From assembly GCA_030592645.1 (NCBI GenBank), contig JAUVIR010000003.1:1-64000 (forward strand): 64,000 bases of DNA, written 5' to 3'. Shown in pieces: positions 15,515 through 24,052 of the stretch. Origin of the DNA: Candidatus Fermentibacterota bacterium. GTDB lineage: Bacteria; Fermentibacterota; Fermentibacteria; Fermentibacterales; JCC-6. The position numbers and the translations under genes were made by a program. Position 1 is the stretch's first letter, and each line of letters starts with the position of its first letter. The notes beneath the pieces were generated by a model, which saw only the letters and a program-made list of their open reading frames with translations, made no database searches and was not told the origin of the DNA.

Positions 15515-16738
15515 ATGTTCATCAGGCTTGTAAAGTTCGCCTGGAAGATCATCTGCAGGAATCGCAGGAGAACTGTGATCACCGGGCTCGCAGTCGGGCT
15601 TGGCCTCGGCTCAATGATTTTCACGGAAGCTCTGATGCAGGGAATGAGCGCGCACATGATAGATACAACAACCGAATCGTGGATGGGGGACGCTCAGATC
15701 CATAGAAATGGTTTTCTCGACACCCGGAACATCAACCTGATAATCAAAAGACCCGATTCCACACTTTCCATGCTTGAACTGGATTCAACGGTCACCTCCT
15801 GCACACCAAGGATACTCTCCCCCGCCTCGGCAACATCAACAACAGAACTGAAACCGGTTACCCTGATCGGCGTTGACATTGAAACAGACCCGGAAGTGAC
15901 TATGCTGGAAGCCGCGATAGATTCGGGATACTACCTGAGCGGGGACAGCACAGAACTCATTATCGGATACAAACTGGCATTGGACCTGAACGCAGGGCTT
16001 GGAGATGTAATAGTTATCACCGTTGCACAGGCCGGCAGCGGGCTTTCGAGCAGTATGTTCTTCGTCTCGGGTATATGCCATTTCGGCAATGACAATCTCG
16101 ACAGGTATTCCGCTTTCGTGAATCTCTCTGCCGCAGGAAGGATGCTCGGTATACAGGGGGAAATCCATGAAATCGCTGTCAAATTCCCACAGGCGGAAAT
16201 GGGAGCAGATACTTCCCTTGGATTCTGGAACAAATTCTCGGTTTTCGGCAACACTGCCCTGGGGTGGCCGGACCTGGCACCGCAAATCGGCTCTCTGCTC
16301 AGCATGGTTGATGTAAGTATGTCAATAATGGCTGCGATTCTTTTCGGTCTGGTCGTTTTCGGAATAGTAAATTCCCTGTTCATGTCCGTATATGAGCGGA
16401 TGTACGAATTCGGGGTTATGAAGGCCGTAGGAACAAGAACGGGAACAATAACCGTCATGGTGATCCTTGAAGCTTTCTGGATAGCGGTCATCAGTACTGT
16501 AATAGGAATTGCCATCGGCCTGCTGATAATATGGATAACCTCAAAGACAGGCATTAACTTCGGGGATATGGAAGTATCGGGTGTCACGATTAACAAACCG
16601 ATATTCCCGGTACTGACCCTCGGCCGGGTATGGATATATCCCCTTTCCACTCTGATTCTCACTACAGCTGCAGGAATCTATCCGGGGATTCACGCCGGCA
16701 GGCTGAACCCGGCGGAGGCGATGCGAAAAAGTTTATAG
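15515..16738 (+). CDS. ABC permease, FtsX/LolE type (second of two)
   Basis: 407 residues with the same layout as its neighbour. KFAWKIICRNRRRTVITG precedes membrane segment 1, then a periplasmic domain, and YERMYEFGVMKAVGTRTG before segment 3. The start lies 1 nt after the previous stop, with the same TGATATG junction as the gene before it. The two permeases differ mainly in the periplasmic domain, as expected for a heterodimer with distinct roles. The substrate is not shown by sequence; a lipoprotein or lipid is inferred from the LolA-like partner. Confidence 0.92.
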   Translation: MFIRLVKFAWKIICRNRRRTVITGLAVGLGLGSMIFTEALMQGMSAHMIDTTTESWMGDAQIHRNGFLDTRNINLIIKRPDSTLSMLELDSTVTSCTPRILSPASATSTTELKPVTLIGVDIETDPEVTMLEAAIDSGYYLSGDSTELIIGYKLALDLNAGLGDVIVITVAQAGSGLSSSMFFVSGICHFGNDNLDRYSAFVNLSAAGRMLGIQGEIHEIAVKFPQAEMGADTSLGFWNKFSVFGNTALGWPDLAPQIGSLLSMVDVSMSIMAAILFGLVVFGIVNSLFMSVYERMYEFGVMKAVGTRTGTITVMVILEAFWIAVISTVIGIAIGLLIIWITSKTGINFGDMEVSGVTINKPIFPVLTLGRVWIYPLSTLILTTAAGIYPGIHAGRLNPAEAMRKSL

Positions 16739-16753
16739 ATCATGGAGATGTAT

Positions 16754-17458
16754 ATGACTGATAATAATGTGATAGTTGCAAAGGGCATTGTTAAGACCTA
16801 CGATGATTCCGGAGTCCCGGTTCATGCGGTAAGGGGTATAGACTACACCCTTGAGAAGGGTGAATTCACCGCCATAATCGGTCCATCCGGTTCGGGAAAA
16901 ACGACCTTTCTGAATGTTCTCGCCGGACTCGATACACCCACAGAGGGTAAGGTATGGCTCTCCGGGAATCTGATATCCGATATGAGCGGAAAGGAGCTCT
17001 CAGACTTCAGAAGGGATCATATAGGTTTCATTTTCCAGGCTTACAACCTGTTCCCGGTACTCACCGTAGAGGAGAATGTTGAATACGTAATGCTGCTTCA
17101 GGGTGTTCCTCATGCAGAACGTCACAACAGGGTTATGAACATTCTGGAGAAAGTGGGTATCGCCGAATACGCCGGCAGGCTCCCCATGCAGCTTTCAGGC
17201 GGTCAGCAGCAAAGGGTGGCTGTAGCCAGAGCGATGGTCTCCCGTCCCTCCCTCGTCATCGCCGATGAGCCCACCGCAAACCTGGATTCAAAAACCAGCG
17301 GTGCTCTTCTTGATATGATGCGGCAGCTGAACGAGGATACGGGCATGACCTTCCTCTTCTCAACCCACGATGAGATTGTAATGAGAAGGGCAAGAAAGAT
17401 AGTTATTCTGCGGGACGGAAAAATCGACGGAAAAGCATCCCCGGAAGAGATCAAGTGA
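16754..17458 (+). CDS. ABC transporter ATP-binding subunit (LolD type)
   Basis: 234 residues from ATG 16754, preferred because GGAG lies 6 nt upstream; the ORF-track ATG at 16742 lies before that site. It shows Walker A GPSGSGKTT, Q-loop FIFQAYNLFPVLT, signature QLSGGQQQRVAVARA, Walker B LVIADEPTANLD and the switch His in STHDE. These are full consensus motifs, so it should be active. It completes an ATPase plus two-permease transporter. The following barrel gene starts with GTG overlapping this stop. Confidence 0.95.
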   Translation: MTDNNVIVAKGIVKTYDDSGVPVHAVRGIDYTLEKGEFTAIIGPSGSGKTTFLNVLAGLDTPTEGKVWLSGNLISDMSGKELSDFRRDHIGFIFQAYNLFPVLTVEENVEYVMLLQGVPHAERHNRVMNILEKVGIAEYAGRLPMQLSGGQQQRVAVARAMVSRPSLVIADEPTANLDSKTSGALLDMMRQLNEDTGMTFLFSTHDEIVMRRARKIVILRDGKIDGKASPEEIK

Positions 17459-18645
17459 AACTATCCGTCACCGGTCTGCTCCTTCTGACACTTTTTGCAG
17501 GAACAACCGCAAGGGCTGCTGAATTGTTCGGCACTCTGAAGCCGAAGTTTTCAATAACGGATCAACCTATTCCCGATTCTTCCTTAACATATACATTCCA
17601 GGTGCCCCTGATGCTCATGGTTCGTCACAGGGCAGGCAGTCTGAATTTTAACGCCGCCTGGATACTCTCTCCTTCGGGCGGGAATCCGGCACTCAGCGGG
17701 GAAAATGATGTTCAGGTTTTCAGGCTTGCAGACCCGGAAACCAGAATATTCCCTTCCTCATGGAACGGTGATGAATCTTTCAGCATCCTTCAGGATATCG
17801 ACAGGCTGAACGTCAGGCTGAGAGTTTCAGGAGCAGCACTGACAATCGGAAGACAGGCAGTTTACTGGGGTGTAGCAAAATCCGTCAGCCCGACTGATTT
17901 CATCGCCCCCTTCCAGTACGGTACCCAGGATACGGAGTACAGAATCGGTGTAGATGCAGCAAGAGCAGTTGTGTCCATCGGCATAATGTCCGAGCTGGAT
18001 GCGGGTTACCTTTTCGGGAAGGATGCGGAATTTTCAAACAGCGGCTGCTGGCTTCGTGGCAGATTCTACTTATTCAAGACCGATGCAACCCTTCTTGCAG
18101 CCTGCTTCAGGGAGAACCTCATGATTGGCGCAAGCCTGAACCGCTCTCTTGGAGGTGGAACTGGATGGGTGGAATGCGCCTTCGTATCAACAGAGTTCTT
18201 CTCAGACAATCCCGGTGAAGATACCTACTGGAGCCTTTCAACAGGATACGACAGGAGCTGGCTGAACGCTGCATTGTACGGATTTCTGGAATACCATTTC
18301 AGCTCCCCGGGAACCGATGATCCGGAGAACTATCCCATAGCCCCAGCGGGCAGCGCCTTCGGGAGCGGCGGCATCTACCTCCTGGGGAAACACTATATAA
18401 GCCCGGGGGCAAGCTGGAGTGTAACACCACTTCTTAACTTCACAGGTCAAGCGCTTGTCAACCTTACCGACGGGTCTGCTTTCCTTTCTGTAACCTCAGA
18501 ATACAGCACTTCTCAGAATACCGTTATAAATGCCGGATTATCCCGGGGGCTGGGAAGCATTACAAATGATGCTGCAGGAGATGCAGGCTCCGAATTCGGA
18601 ACCTGGCCAGCACATTATTCCCTTTCAGCAGGCTACTATTTCTGA
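17455..18645 (+). CDS. Outer-membrane barrel protein of the LolA/FtsX cassette
   Basis: 396 residues, GTG start overlapping the ATPase stop, with GGAAGAG upstream. There is a signal peptide to about residue 21 (ARA). The rest is amphipathic beta-rich sequence ending in LSAGYYF, a terminal aromatic typical of BAM-assembled barrels. The stretch LTIGRQAVYWGVAKSVSPTDF resembles the conserved GRQ-x-x-WG-PTD block of DUF1302/alginate-export-like porins; the likeness is by eye only. As last gene of the cassette it could be the outer-membrane receiver or exit pore for the exported lipid or lipoprotein. Confidence 0.75.
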   Translation: MKLSVTGLLLLTLFAGTTARAAELFGTLKPKFSITDQPIPDSSLTYTFQVPLMLMVRHRAGSLNFNAAWILSPSGGNPALSGENDVQVFRLADPETRIFPSSWNGDESFSILQDIDRLNVRLRVSGAALTIGRQAVYWGVAKSVSPTDFIAPFQYGTQDTEYRIGVDAARAVVSIGIMSELDAGYLFGKDAEFSNSGCWLRGRFYLFKTDATLLAACFRENLMIGASLNRSLGGGTGWVECAFVSTEFFSDNPGEDTYWSLSTGYDRSWLNAALYGFLEYHFSSPGTDDPENYPIAPAGSAFGSGGIYLLGKHYISPGASWSVTPLLNFTGQALVNLTDGSAFLSVTSEYSTSQNTVINAGLSRGLGSITNDAAGDAGSEFGTWPAHYSLSAGYYF

Positions 18646-18686
18646 TAAGTGAGTTTATCCTGAGCGAGCGTTCGCGAGTCGAAGGG

Positions 18687-18705
18687 AATCCACTCAGGGG
18701 TACCA
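18687..18705. repeat. Direct repeat A resembling a tRNA-Leu 3' end (copy 1)
   Basis: AATCCACTCAGGGGTACCA here is identical over 19 bp to 19501-19519 and close to 21034-21051. Ending in GGGGTACCA with a T-arm-like AATCC, it looks like the 3' end of a tRNA-Leu gene with its CCA. Upstream is TCCTGAGCGAGCGTTCGCGAG, a GC-rich imperfect palindrome. Confidence 0.7.
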
Positions 18706-18770
18706 AATAGAAAGCACCGCAGCACCGGAACCACTTTGACATTTATCATAGCCTGGAGTAATAATATAAG

Positions 18771-19319
18771 ATGCTAAAATATTTTCTGATTCTCCAACTT
18801 CTGACTTCAGTTCCGGTTTTCTGTGGTGAGTTGCGATTCGGACCTAGACTAGGTTTACTTATGCCAGACAGAATCAACGATTCACGCACTAATCCCGGTA
18901 CAGGATTGTACTGGGGCATTTCTGTTGAATATGCATTTACCCCCTTATTTGCTGTAGATTTTACAACTGGTGCAGCTCTCGGAATGGGTGAACCGAGAGG
19001 GATTCCTATTCCCTGCCTTCCGAGTTTTTCGAATGAAGATGCTGATTATTATGCAACTAACCTAACTCTATCTGTTAATCCTGCTGCTCTCAGCCTTGCT
19101 GCCGGTATCGCTTACTATTACATCAGAATGGACTGGGACCAGACTCTGATCGGGGAGAACACTGAATGGAAAACAATCGAGCTGAACAAGCTAGGATATT
19201 GTTTCTCAATTGGAATTGAACCCATCAGGAATGTCAGTATAGATTTTACCTTCAATTATCCCGATCTCGAACATATCTGGGGTGTTTTAAGCATCACGAC
19301 GATGCCTTTTAAGTTATGA
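18771..19319 (+). CDS. Small outer-membrane beta-barrel-like protein, unknown
   Basis: 182 residues with a signal peptide (about 1-19, ending CGE). The beta-rich sequence begins LRFGPRLGLLMP and has alternating hydrophobic strands (VEYAFTPLFAVDFTTGAAL), as in eight-stranded outer-membrane barrels. No family is recognised. GGAG lies about 12 nt before the ATG, rather far. Base composition is more AT-rich than the operon before it. It lies between two copies of the tRNA-3'-end-like direct repeat and may be acquired DNA. Confidence 0.6.
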   Translation: MLKYFLILQLLTSVPVFCGELRFGPRLGLLMPDRINDSRTNPGTGLYWGISVEYAFTPLFAVDFTTGAALGMGEPRGIPIPCLPSFSNEDADYYATNLTLSVNPAALSLAAGIAYYYIRMDWDQTLIGENTEWKTIELNKLGYCFSIGIEPIRNVSIDFTFNYPDLEHIWGVLSITTMPFKL

Positions 19320-19500
19320 GTTCAAAGTAGCGTTATAGTCATTTATTTGGTTCACCGAATTTCTGATTATTAGATTTCAGGGATTAGGTATGGACGCTGC
19401 AGCAACTGCTTCTCGTCAAAACCGACTTGACTTGCATGCCTATCAATGAATACTCAATTTCAACATTATGAACTCAAACTTCTGCAAAGGTGAAAGTTCG

Positions 19501-19519
19501 AATCCACTCAGGGGTACCA
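19501..19519. repeat. Direct repeat A, copy 2
   Basis: AATCCACTCAGGGGTACCA, identical to 18687-18705. It is preceded by AAAGTTCG, so the whole reads like a T-arm plus acceptor end (TTCGAATCC...ACCA) of a tRNA, but no matching 5' part is present. Confidence 0.7.
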
Positions 19520-19619
19520 GTCCCTCCAGTTTTACGAGTGATCAAATATGCTGTAGATTGTTTCCATTGTCTAATGTTTGAATATTATGATATTGATTCG
19601 GATTAGTGACGCGAAAAAG

Positions 19620-19625
19620 TATAAT
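19620..19625 (+). promoter_or_regulatory. Possible -10 box for the AT-rich secreted-protein gene
   Basis: Perfect TATAAT about 46 nt before the ATG at 19671. The best -35 candidate (TTGATT, 19593-19598) is 21 bp away, so the call is weak. Confidence 0.35.
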
Positions 19626-19670
19626 GGTGTATTTTAATACAGGCCATCTACCATCATTGCGGGGGAAACA

Positions 19671-20960
19671 ATGGAGATTATCTTTGTTCTATTATCACTT
19701 AGCACCTTAACTACTACTGAACTATCAGAATGTGAATATATATTTGATACATTCTCATGTGAATCCACAATTATCTCACCATTTGAATTCTTCACTCATA
19801 ATAATGATAGTGGAGTACCCTTCGTGTGGCGCGCGCAATTCACACCTGATAATAGATATAGGATTCTGGTATTCGATGAGAATGAACTGCTGATAATTGA
19901 GGGAATTGATGATAGCTTAGAATCCGATAGTGAATATACTATTAATAGAATAGTATTTGAGAATTATCCTGATGGGAACCATCTTAGACATCCCTTATAC
20001 TCACAAAACCTTGAGTATGCATTATTTACAGGTAAAGATACTATTGATGTTTATACACATTACCTGGTAAACACAGTGACTTGTGAGATTGACACTCTTC
20101 CATTCTCTTCACCTGGATGCGCAAGACCATCGAATGATGGCAGTCTAGCGACACTGTGCTTTACTGTACCCCCATTGGGCATGATCCCAGAAGAGTTTGC
20201 CTGGCCTTGTGTGAAACTCTCCAGATTCAATCAAATTACTGGTCAATTCGATTCTACAATTATTTTGTCAGATGTAAGCTTTCCACGTGTATCAAGGAAT
20301 CACGATAGACTATTAGTTTTCTATTTCGATGGTACTATCAGTAACATTGAGGCTTATGATGAGCAGGTAAACAGGAATTGGAGCATTTTTGAAGATGGAT
20401 ATGAACAGCTATATTTAGCTTCTACTACTTTTATCAGAAGGTGTGGATCCGCATTAAGGGGGTATCTACTAAGTTCCGGTGAGGTGATTTGGGAGGACAA
20501 TTCCATTGATTACAGCGATACTTGGTTCAGAAAAGTAAAGATATCAATGGATGAGCATACAATTGGATTACAATTCACTGGAATTGCTGATAGCCAACAC
20601 TCTAGCAACGGATCAGTATTTCTTCTTCAGCATATGCCTGATTCGCAATCTGTAACTATTTCTAGTCTTACAGACATTTATGGAGAGCTCGGTAGTATTC
20701 AACTGTGTTCAGTTTCCGATAATGGAAGGTTACTCTTCTCTTATCACCCAGATCGAATGAATCCTAGTTTAAGGAAATACATAATTACAGATGAGTCATG
20801 CGTACCCATATGGCATTCATCAGATTCTGTTGTATTCACTAGTGAGGCGGTGTTCTCTCAATATGGAGATAGGATTATTTATGAAAGGAAAGATGATAAG
20901 CTAGTAATATCGAATATACAGCAGATCTCTATTGATGATTCTGTGGATATTCATCATTGA
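19671..20960 (+). CDS. AT-rich secreted protein of unknown function, propeller-like
   Basis: 429 residues with a short signal peptide-like start (MEIIFVLLSLSTL). The body has repeated strand-turn patterns such as YRILVFDENELLIIEG and GRLLFSYHPDRMN, reminiscent of WD40/TolB-type propellers, but I recognise no family. Codon use is markedly AT-rich (many AAT, ATA and TTA codons) compared with genes on either side. GGGGGAAACA precedes the ATG. There is no C-terminal sorting-like tail, unlike other secreted proteins here. With the flanking direct repeats this suggests horizontal acquisition. Confidence 0.6.
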   Translation: MEIIFVLLSLSTLTTTELSECEYIFDTFSCESTIISPFEFFTHNNDSGVPFVWRAQFTPDNRYRILVFDENELLIIEGIDDSLESDSEYTINRIVFENYPDGNHLRHPLYSQNLEYALFTGKDTIDVYTHYLVNTVTCEIDTLPFSSPGCARPSNDGSLATLCFTVPPLGMIPEEFAWPCVKLSRFNQITGQFDSTIILSDVSFPRVSRNHDRLLVFYFDGTISNIEAYDEQVNRNWSIFEDGYEQLYLASTTFIRRCGSALRGYLLSSGEVIWEDNSIDYSDTWFRKVKISMDEHTIGLQFTGIADSQHSSNGSVFLLQHMPDSQSVTISSLTDIYGELGSIQLCSVSDNGRLLFSYHPDRMNPSLRKYIITDESCVPIWHSSDSVVFTSEAVFSQYGDRIIYERKDDKLVISNIQQISIDDSVDIHH

Positions 20961-21033
20961 TAGCTGAGTAGATTTAGTCCTTCATTGTAAGGAATCTGTA
21001 AGTGTAACCTTCCACAATAGAAGTTCTAAGAGT

Positions 21034-21051
21034 GTCCACTACGGGGTACCA
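21034..21051. repeat. Direct repeat A, diverged copy 3
   Basis: GTCCACTACGGGGTACCA matches copies 1 and 2 except at the first base and two central bases. It abuts the perfect hairpin at 21051-21097, so two repeat families meet here at the end of the AT-rich segment. Confidence 0.55.
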
Positions 21052-21097
21052 AAAGGGACGGAGGTAATTGGAAAATCTAATTACCTCCGTCCCTTTT
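21051..21097. repeat. Perfect 19-bp-stem hairpin sharing the GGGACGGAGGT ends; possible bidirectional terminator
   Basis: The left arm 21051-21069 and right arm 21079-21097 are exact inverse complements around a 9-nt loop. The ends GGGACGGAGGT/ACCTCCGTCCC are the same as in the 104-bp elements at 1137 and 2272, but the interior is reduced to almost nothing. A T run follows on both strands, so it could terminate transcription of the gene ending at 20960. Confidence 0.8.
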
Positions 21098-21170
21098 TCG
21101 TTACAGTGTTCAACATCAATTGACATCCTGCCTTCTACCTATGATTCTTGAACGATTGGAGGGGTATTAT

Positions 21171-22997
21171 ATGTATAAAAGAATCCTGACTCTTGTAATT
21201 CTCGGTTCCTTAAACCTTGCATATGCTGATTCCGCGGTTCAGACTGATTGGTCTGGTGGTTCAGAAGTAGCGGGACCTGTACTAGAGTTGAGTGATCAGT
21301 TTGATAACGAAACAGATATCAGGTGGAACAGCGATCTGGGCGATATAGAACTCCACAAGGAATTTTTCCAGCACACAATTAGTTCATATTTTAATTCATA
21401 CTCCGTCTACTCGGCAGATATTGATGGTGATGGAGATATGGACGTTCTTGCCGCTTTGTTTCAATCAAGTAACGTCAGCTGGTTTGACAACATCGATGGT
21501 TCGGGAACATCCTGGATTGAGCATCTTATTGCAGAAGATCATATCTACATTATTTCCGTATACTCTGAAGACGTTGATTCCGATGGCGATATGGATATCA
21601 TCGGTGCCGCACTCCATGATGATGAGATCTTGTGGTGGGAGAATATCGACGGCTCTGGTACATCCTGGACAGAGCATATCATTACAGGAACCTACGACGG
21701 TGCCAGCTGTGTACACTCAGTGGATATAGATAATGATGGAGATAAGGACGTAATCAGTGCTGCACGATATGCCGACGATATCACCTGGTGGGAGAACATC
21801 GATGGTTCGGGAACATCGTGGACAGAGCATACTGTCGATGGAAATTATGATGGTGCCGAAATGGTTTACTCCGATGACATTGACGGTGACGGAGACATGG
21901 ACATCCTTGGTACCGCATTCGAGGGGGATAAAGTTGTCTGGTGGGAAAACATGAACGGTTCGGGTACAAGCTGGACCGCACATATCATTGATGAAAATTA
22001 TGACGGGGCCTGCGCAGTTAATACTGAGGATATAGATGGTGACGGAGATAAGGACGTTCTGAGCACTGCGTTTGAATCAGGAGAAGCGACATGGTGGGAG
22101 AATTGCGATGGCTCTGGTACATCCTGGATTGAGCATACGGTCAATGATGATTTTGCCGGTGCGCGTTCAATATGTGCCGGGGATATAGACGAAGACGGAG
22201 ACATGGACATCTTTGGTGCGGCTTTACTGGACTGTGAAATAGCCTTCTGGGAAAATCTCGACGGTTCCGCTACATCCTGGGCAGAGTATACAGTTGATCG
22301 TGCTATCTATTGTGGTAACTCCGTTTGCCTTGCAGATATCGATGGGGACAGCACTCTGGAGATTCTAGGAACACTTGCACCCACGGGTATCTGCTGGTGG
22401 GAAGCTAATGGTTATTCTCTCACTGGTATTCTTGAATCCAGTGTTCTCGATGTGCAGGCGGAGCCCTCATGGGATTATATCCAGTGGAATTCGGAAACTC
22501 CTGCAGGAACATCCGTCTCATTCCAGGTCAGATCATCCGATGATCACGCAAATATGGGAGACTGGTCAGACACCATCTTCACTCCCTGCAGTCTGGTGGG
22601 CATCTTAGTTGATAGTGAACGGTATGTTCAGTACAGGATACTTCTAGAAACAATTACAAACATTTCCACCCCGACACTCAACGATATCACTATCAGCTGG
22701 AATCTGTTAGGAATCAATGAAACTGCAGGGCCGATTCCTCAAGTACCGGAACTGCTTCCCATAGCACCTAATCCATCTGCAGGATCACCAATGATCAGGT
22801 TCGGGTTACCCGAACCAGCTTTCGTTGGTATTTGTATCTTCGACCTTTCGGGCAGGCTCGTCAGTGAGGTCAGTGGAGATGAGTACTCCCCCGGGTATCA
22901 CGAAGTTCTACTTGCAGACCTGAATTCCGGGATCTACTTCTGCAGGATGATCACAGGAGACTTCACAGCAACGCTACGATTTATTGTTGTAGAGTAA
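21171..22997 (+). CDS. Secreted FG-GAP/VCBS-repeat protein with C-terminal sorting-like tail
   Basis: 608 residues from ATG 21171, chosen for GGAGGGG 7 nt upstream; the TTG at 21120 is a track artefact. There is a signal peptide (about 1-19, ending AYA). Residues about 75-420 hold seven to eight tandem units of about 42-46 residues, each with a DxDGDGDxD calcium loop and a WWENxDGSGTSW motif. This is an FG-GAP/VCBS-like propeller that should bind calcium. A linker of Ig type follows, then a FlgD/T9SS-A-like tail (APNPSAGSPMIRFGL, FDLSGRLV, NSGIYFCRM). The gene probably encodes a surface adhesin or carbohydrate-contact protein. The near-identical repeats at DNA level suggest expansion by slippage. 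Confidence 0.88.
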   Translation: MYKRILTLVILGSLNLAYADSAVQTDWSGGSEVAGPVLELSDQFDNETDIRWNSDLGDIELHKEFFQHTISSYFNSYSVYSADIDGDGDMDVLAALFQSSNVSWFDNIDGSGTSWIEHLIAEDHIYIISVYSEDVDSDGDMDIIGAALHDDEILWWENIDGSGTSWTEHIITGTYDGASCVHSVDIDNDGDKDVISAARYADDITWWENIDGSGTSWTEHTVDGNYDGAEMVYSDDIDGDGDMDILGTAFEGDKVVWWENMNGSGTSWTAHIIDENYDGACAVNTEDIDGDGDKDVLSTAFESGEATWWENCDGSGTSWIEHTVNDDFAGARSICAGDIDEDGDMDIFGAALLDCEIAFWENLDGSATSWAEYTVDRAIYCGNSVCLADIDGDSTLEILGTLAPTGICWWEANGYSLTGILESSVLDVQAEPSWDYIQWNSETPAGTSVSFQVRSSDDHANMGDWSDTIFTPCSLVGILVDSERYVQYRILLETITNISTPTLNDITISWNLLGINETAGPIPQVPELLPIAPNPSAGSPMIRFGLPEPAFVGICIFDLSGRLVSEVSGDEYSPGYHEVLLADLNSGIYFCRMITGDFTATLRFIVVE

Positions 22998-23082
22998 CTG
23001 TAGAAATCGATATTCTGAAATGATAAGGCTATTGTACAGTACCCTGCAGACCTTTATCTTCGGGAGTACTGGGAGGTATCGA

Positions 23083-24006
23083 ATGAAAACTGTCCGGATT
23101 GTTTCACTGATTATTCTATTGACCGCAGCAAATTCCACGTTTGGCGGTTCTCTTCCATTTTCCCGTTCCGGTCTGATCGATATCCCCACAGCTTCCATGC
23201 TTCTGCACACGCAGATCAAGCTGGGAGGTGCAGCCACAGCGTTCAGCTACCAGAATGCGGACAGCACTACTGAAAATGATTTTGCCGTAGGAGCCCATCT
23301 TGAATTCGGTCTTTTCGGCAGGGTTCAGTTAGGGATCACTTGGCTTGGAGATGCCGGGATCTCCGGCAATGTCCGGGTACTTGCCATCCACGAAAGTACG
23401 ACTATCCCCGCGATTGCATTCGGATGCCAGAATATCACGGGAGAAAAGAATTACGAATTCTTCCGGGATTCGCAGGACAGTCTTTACAGATATGAGGAAT
23501 CACAAAATTTCTCCGCATACATGGTGTTAACAAAAAGCCTTGATTACTTCTCCCGAATACCTGTCTGCCTTCATCTGGGTTACGGCATTGGAAGGTTCAG
23601 GCAGGGTGAAAATTCGGATTTTGACGGAATATCAAACCCTGTAAGAGGTCTTTTCGGCGGAATTGACTACCATCCCACCAGAAATGTATCGCTCATGCTG
23701 GAATGGGACGGAAGAGATGCCAACTTAGGCGCATCATTCACGATGAACCCGAATGTCCGCTTCCTTGGAGCAATTGCGGAACTTGAACAGCTTGCAATGA
23801 GTAACAGAGATCTCTCGGATGTCATGCAGAATGTCAAATTCAGCCTCGGAGTGGAAATCACATTAGGCCCAATCCTCAACGCTGTCACTCTCCAATCCTT
23901 CAGTGAACTGACCCAGCGTGAAACCGATGATCTTCTCCTTAAGCTTGAGGCAATTAGATCGCATGCCAGGGAAGATATCGAAGAACTTAAGCACGATGTT
24001 CCCTAA
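23083..24006 (+). CDS. Putative outer-membrane beta-barrel protein (YjbH-like)
   Basis: 307 residues from ATG 23083, set by GGGAGGTATCGA; the longer ORF start lacks a site. There is a signal peptide (about 1-20). The mature part starts with LPFSRSGLIDIPTASML and continues in beta strands (FGRVQLGITWLGDAG, CLHLGYGIGRFRQGE). This pattern is like YjbH-type or transporter-like barrels whose N-terminus reads GLIxxPTA. A short helical tail rich in E/K ends the protein. The function is unknown. It sits between a surface protein and a signalling protein, not overlapping either. Confidence 0.62.
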   Translation: MKTVRIVSLIILLTAANSTFGGSLPFSRSGLIDIPTASMLLHTQIKLGGAATAFSYQNADSTTENDFAVGAHLEFGLFGRVQLGITWLGDAGISGNVRVLAIHESTTIPAIAFGCQNITGEKNYEFFRDSQDSLYRYEESQNFSAYMVLTKSLDYFSRIPVCLHLGYGIGRFRQGENSDFDGISNPVRGLFGGIDYHPTRNVSLMLEWDGRDANLGASFTMNPNVRFLGAIAELEQLAMSNRDLSDVMQNVKFSLGVEITLGPILNAVTLQSFSELTQRETDDLLLKLEAIRSHAREDIEELKHDVP

Positions 24007-24052
24007 ATAAAGGTAGAATGAGCTGTTCCGCTAAGATATCACGGGAGGTCCA

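Larger units (their letters stand above)
19320..19670. other. Intergenic stretch with a direct repeat and a possible promoter
   Basis: These 351 nt hold no plausible ORF. They contain direct repeat copy 2 (19501-19519) and, near the end, a perfect -10 hexamer TATAAT (19620-19625) with only a weak -35. No tRNA cloverleaf can be built upstream of the repeat. Confidence 0.6.

Noticed and set aside
15931-16662. 243-codon antisense ORF
   Set aside because: Antisense to an FtsX permease with strong family motifs.
18661-18686. Rho-independent terminator after the barrel gene (GAGCGAGCGTTCGCGAGTC)
   Set aside because: The stem is short and imperfect and no T run follows; it looks more like part of a dispersed repeat.
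19430-19519. Complete tRNA-Leu ending at repeat copy 2
   Set aside because: No matching acceptor 5' strand, D arm or anticodon arm can be found in the preceding 90 nt.
21120-21145. Promoter TTGACA...TATGAT before the VCBS gene
   Set aside because: Boxes are good but the spacer is only 14 bp, outside the functional range.
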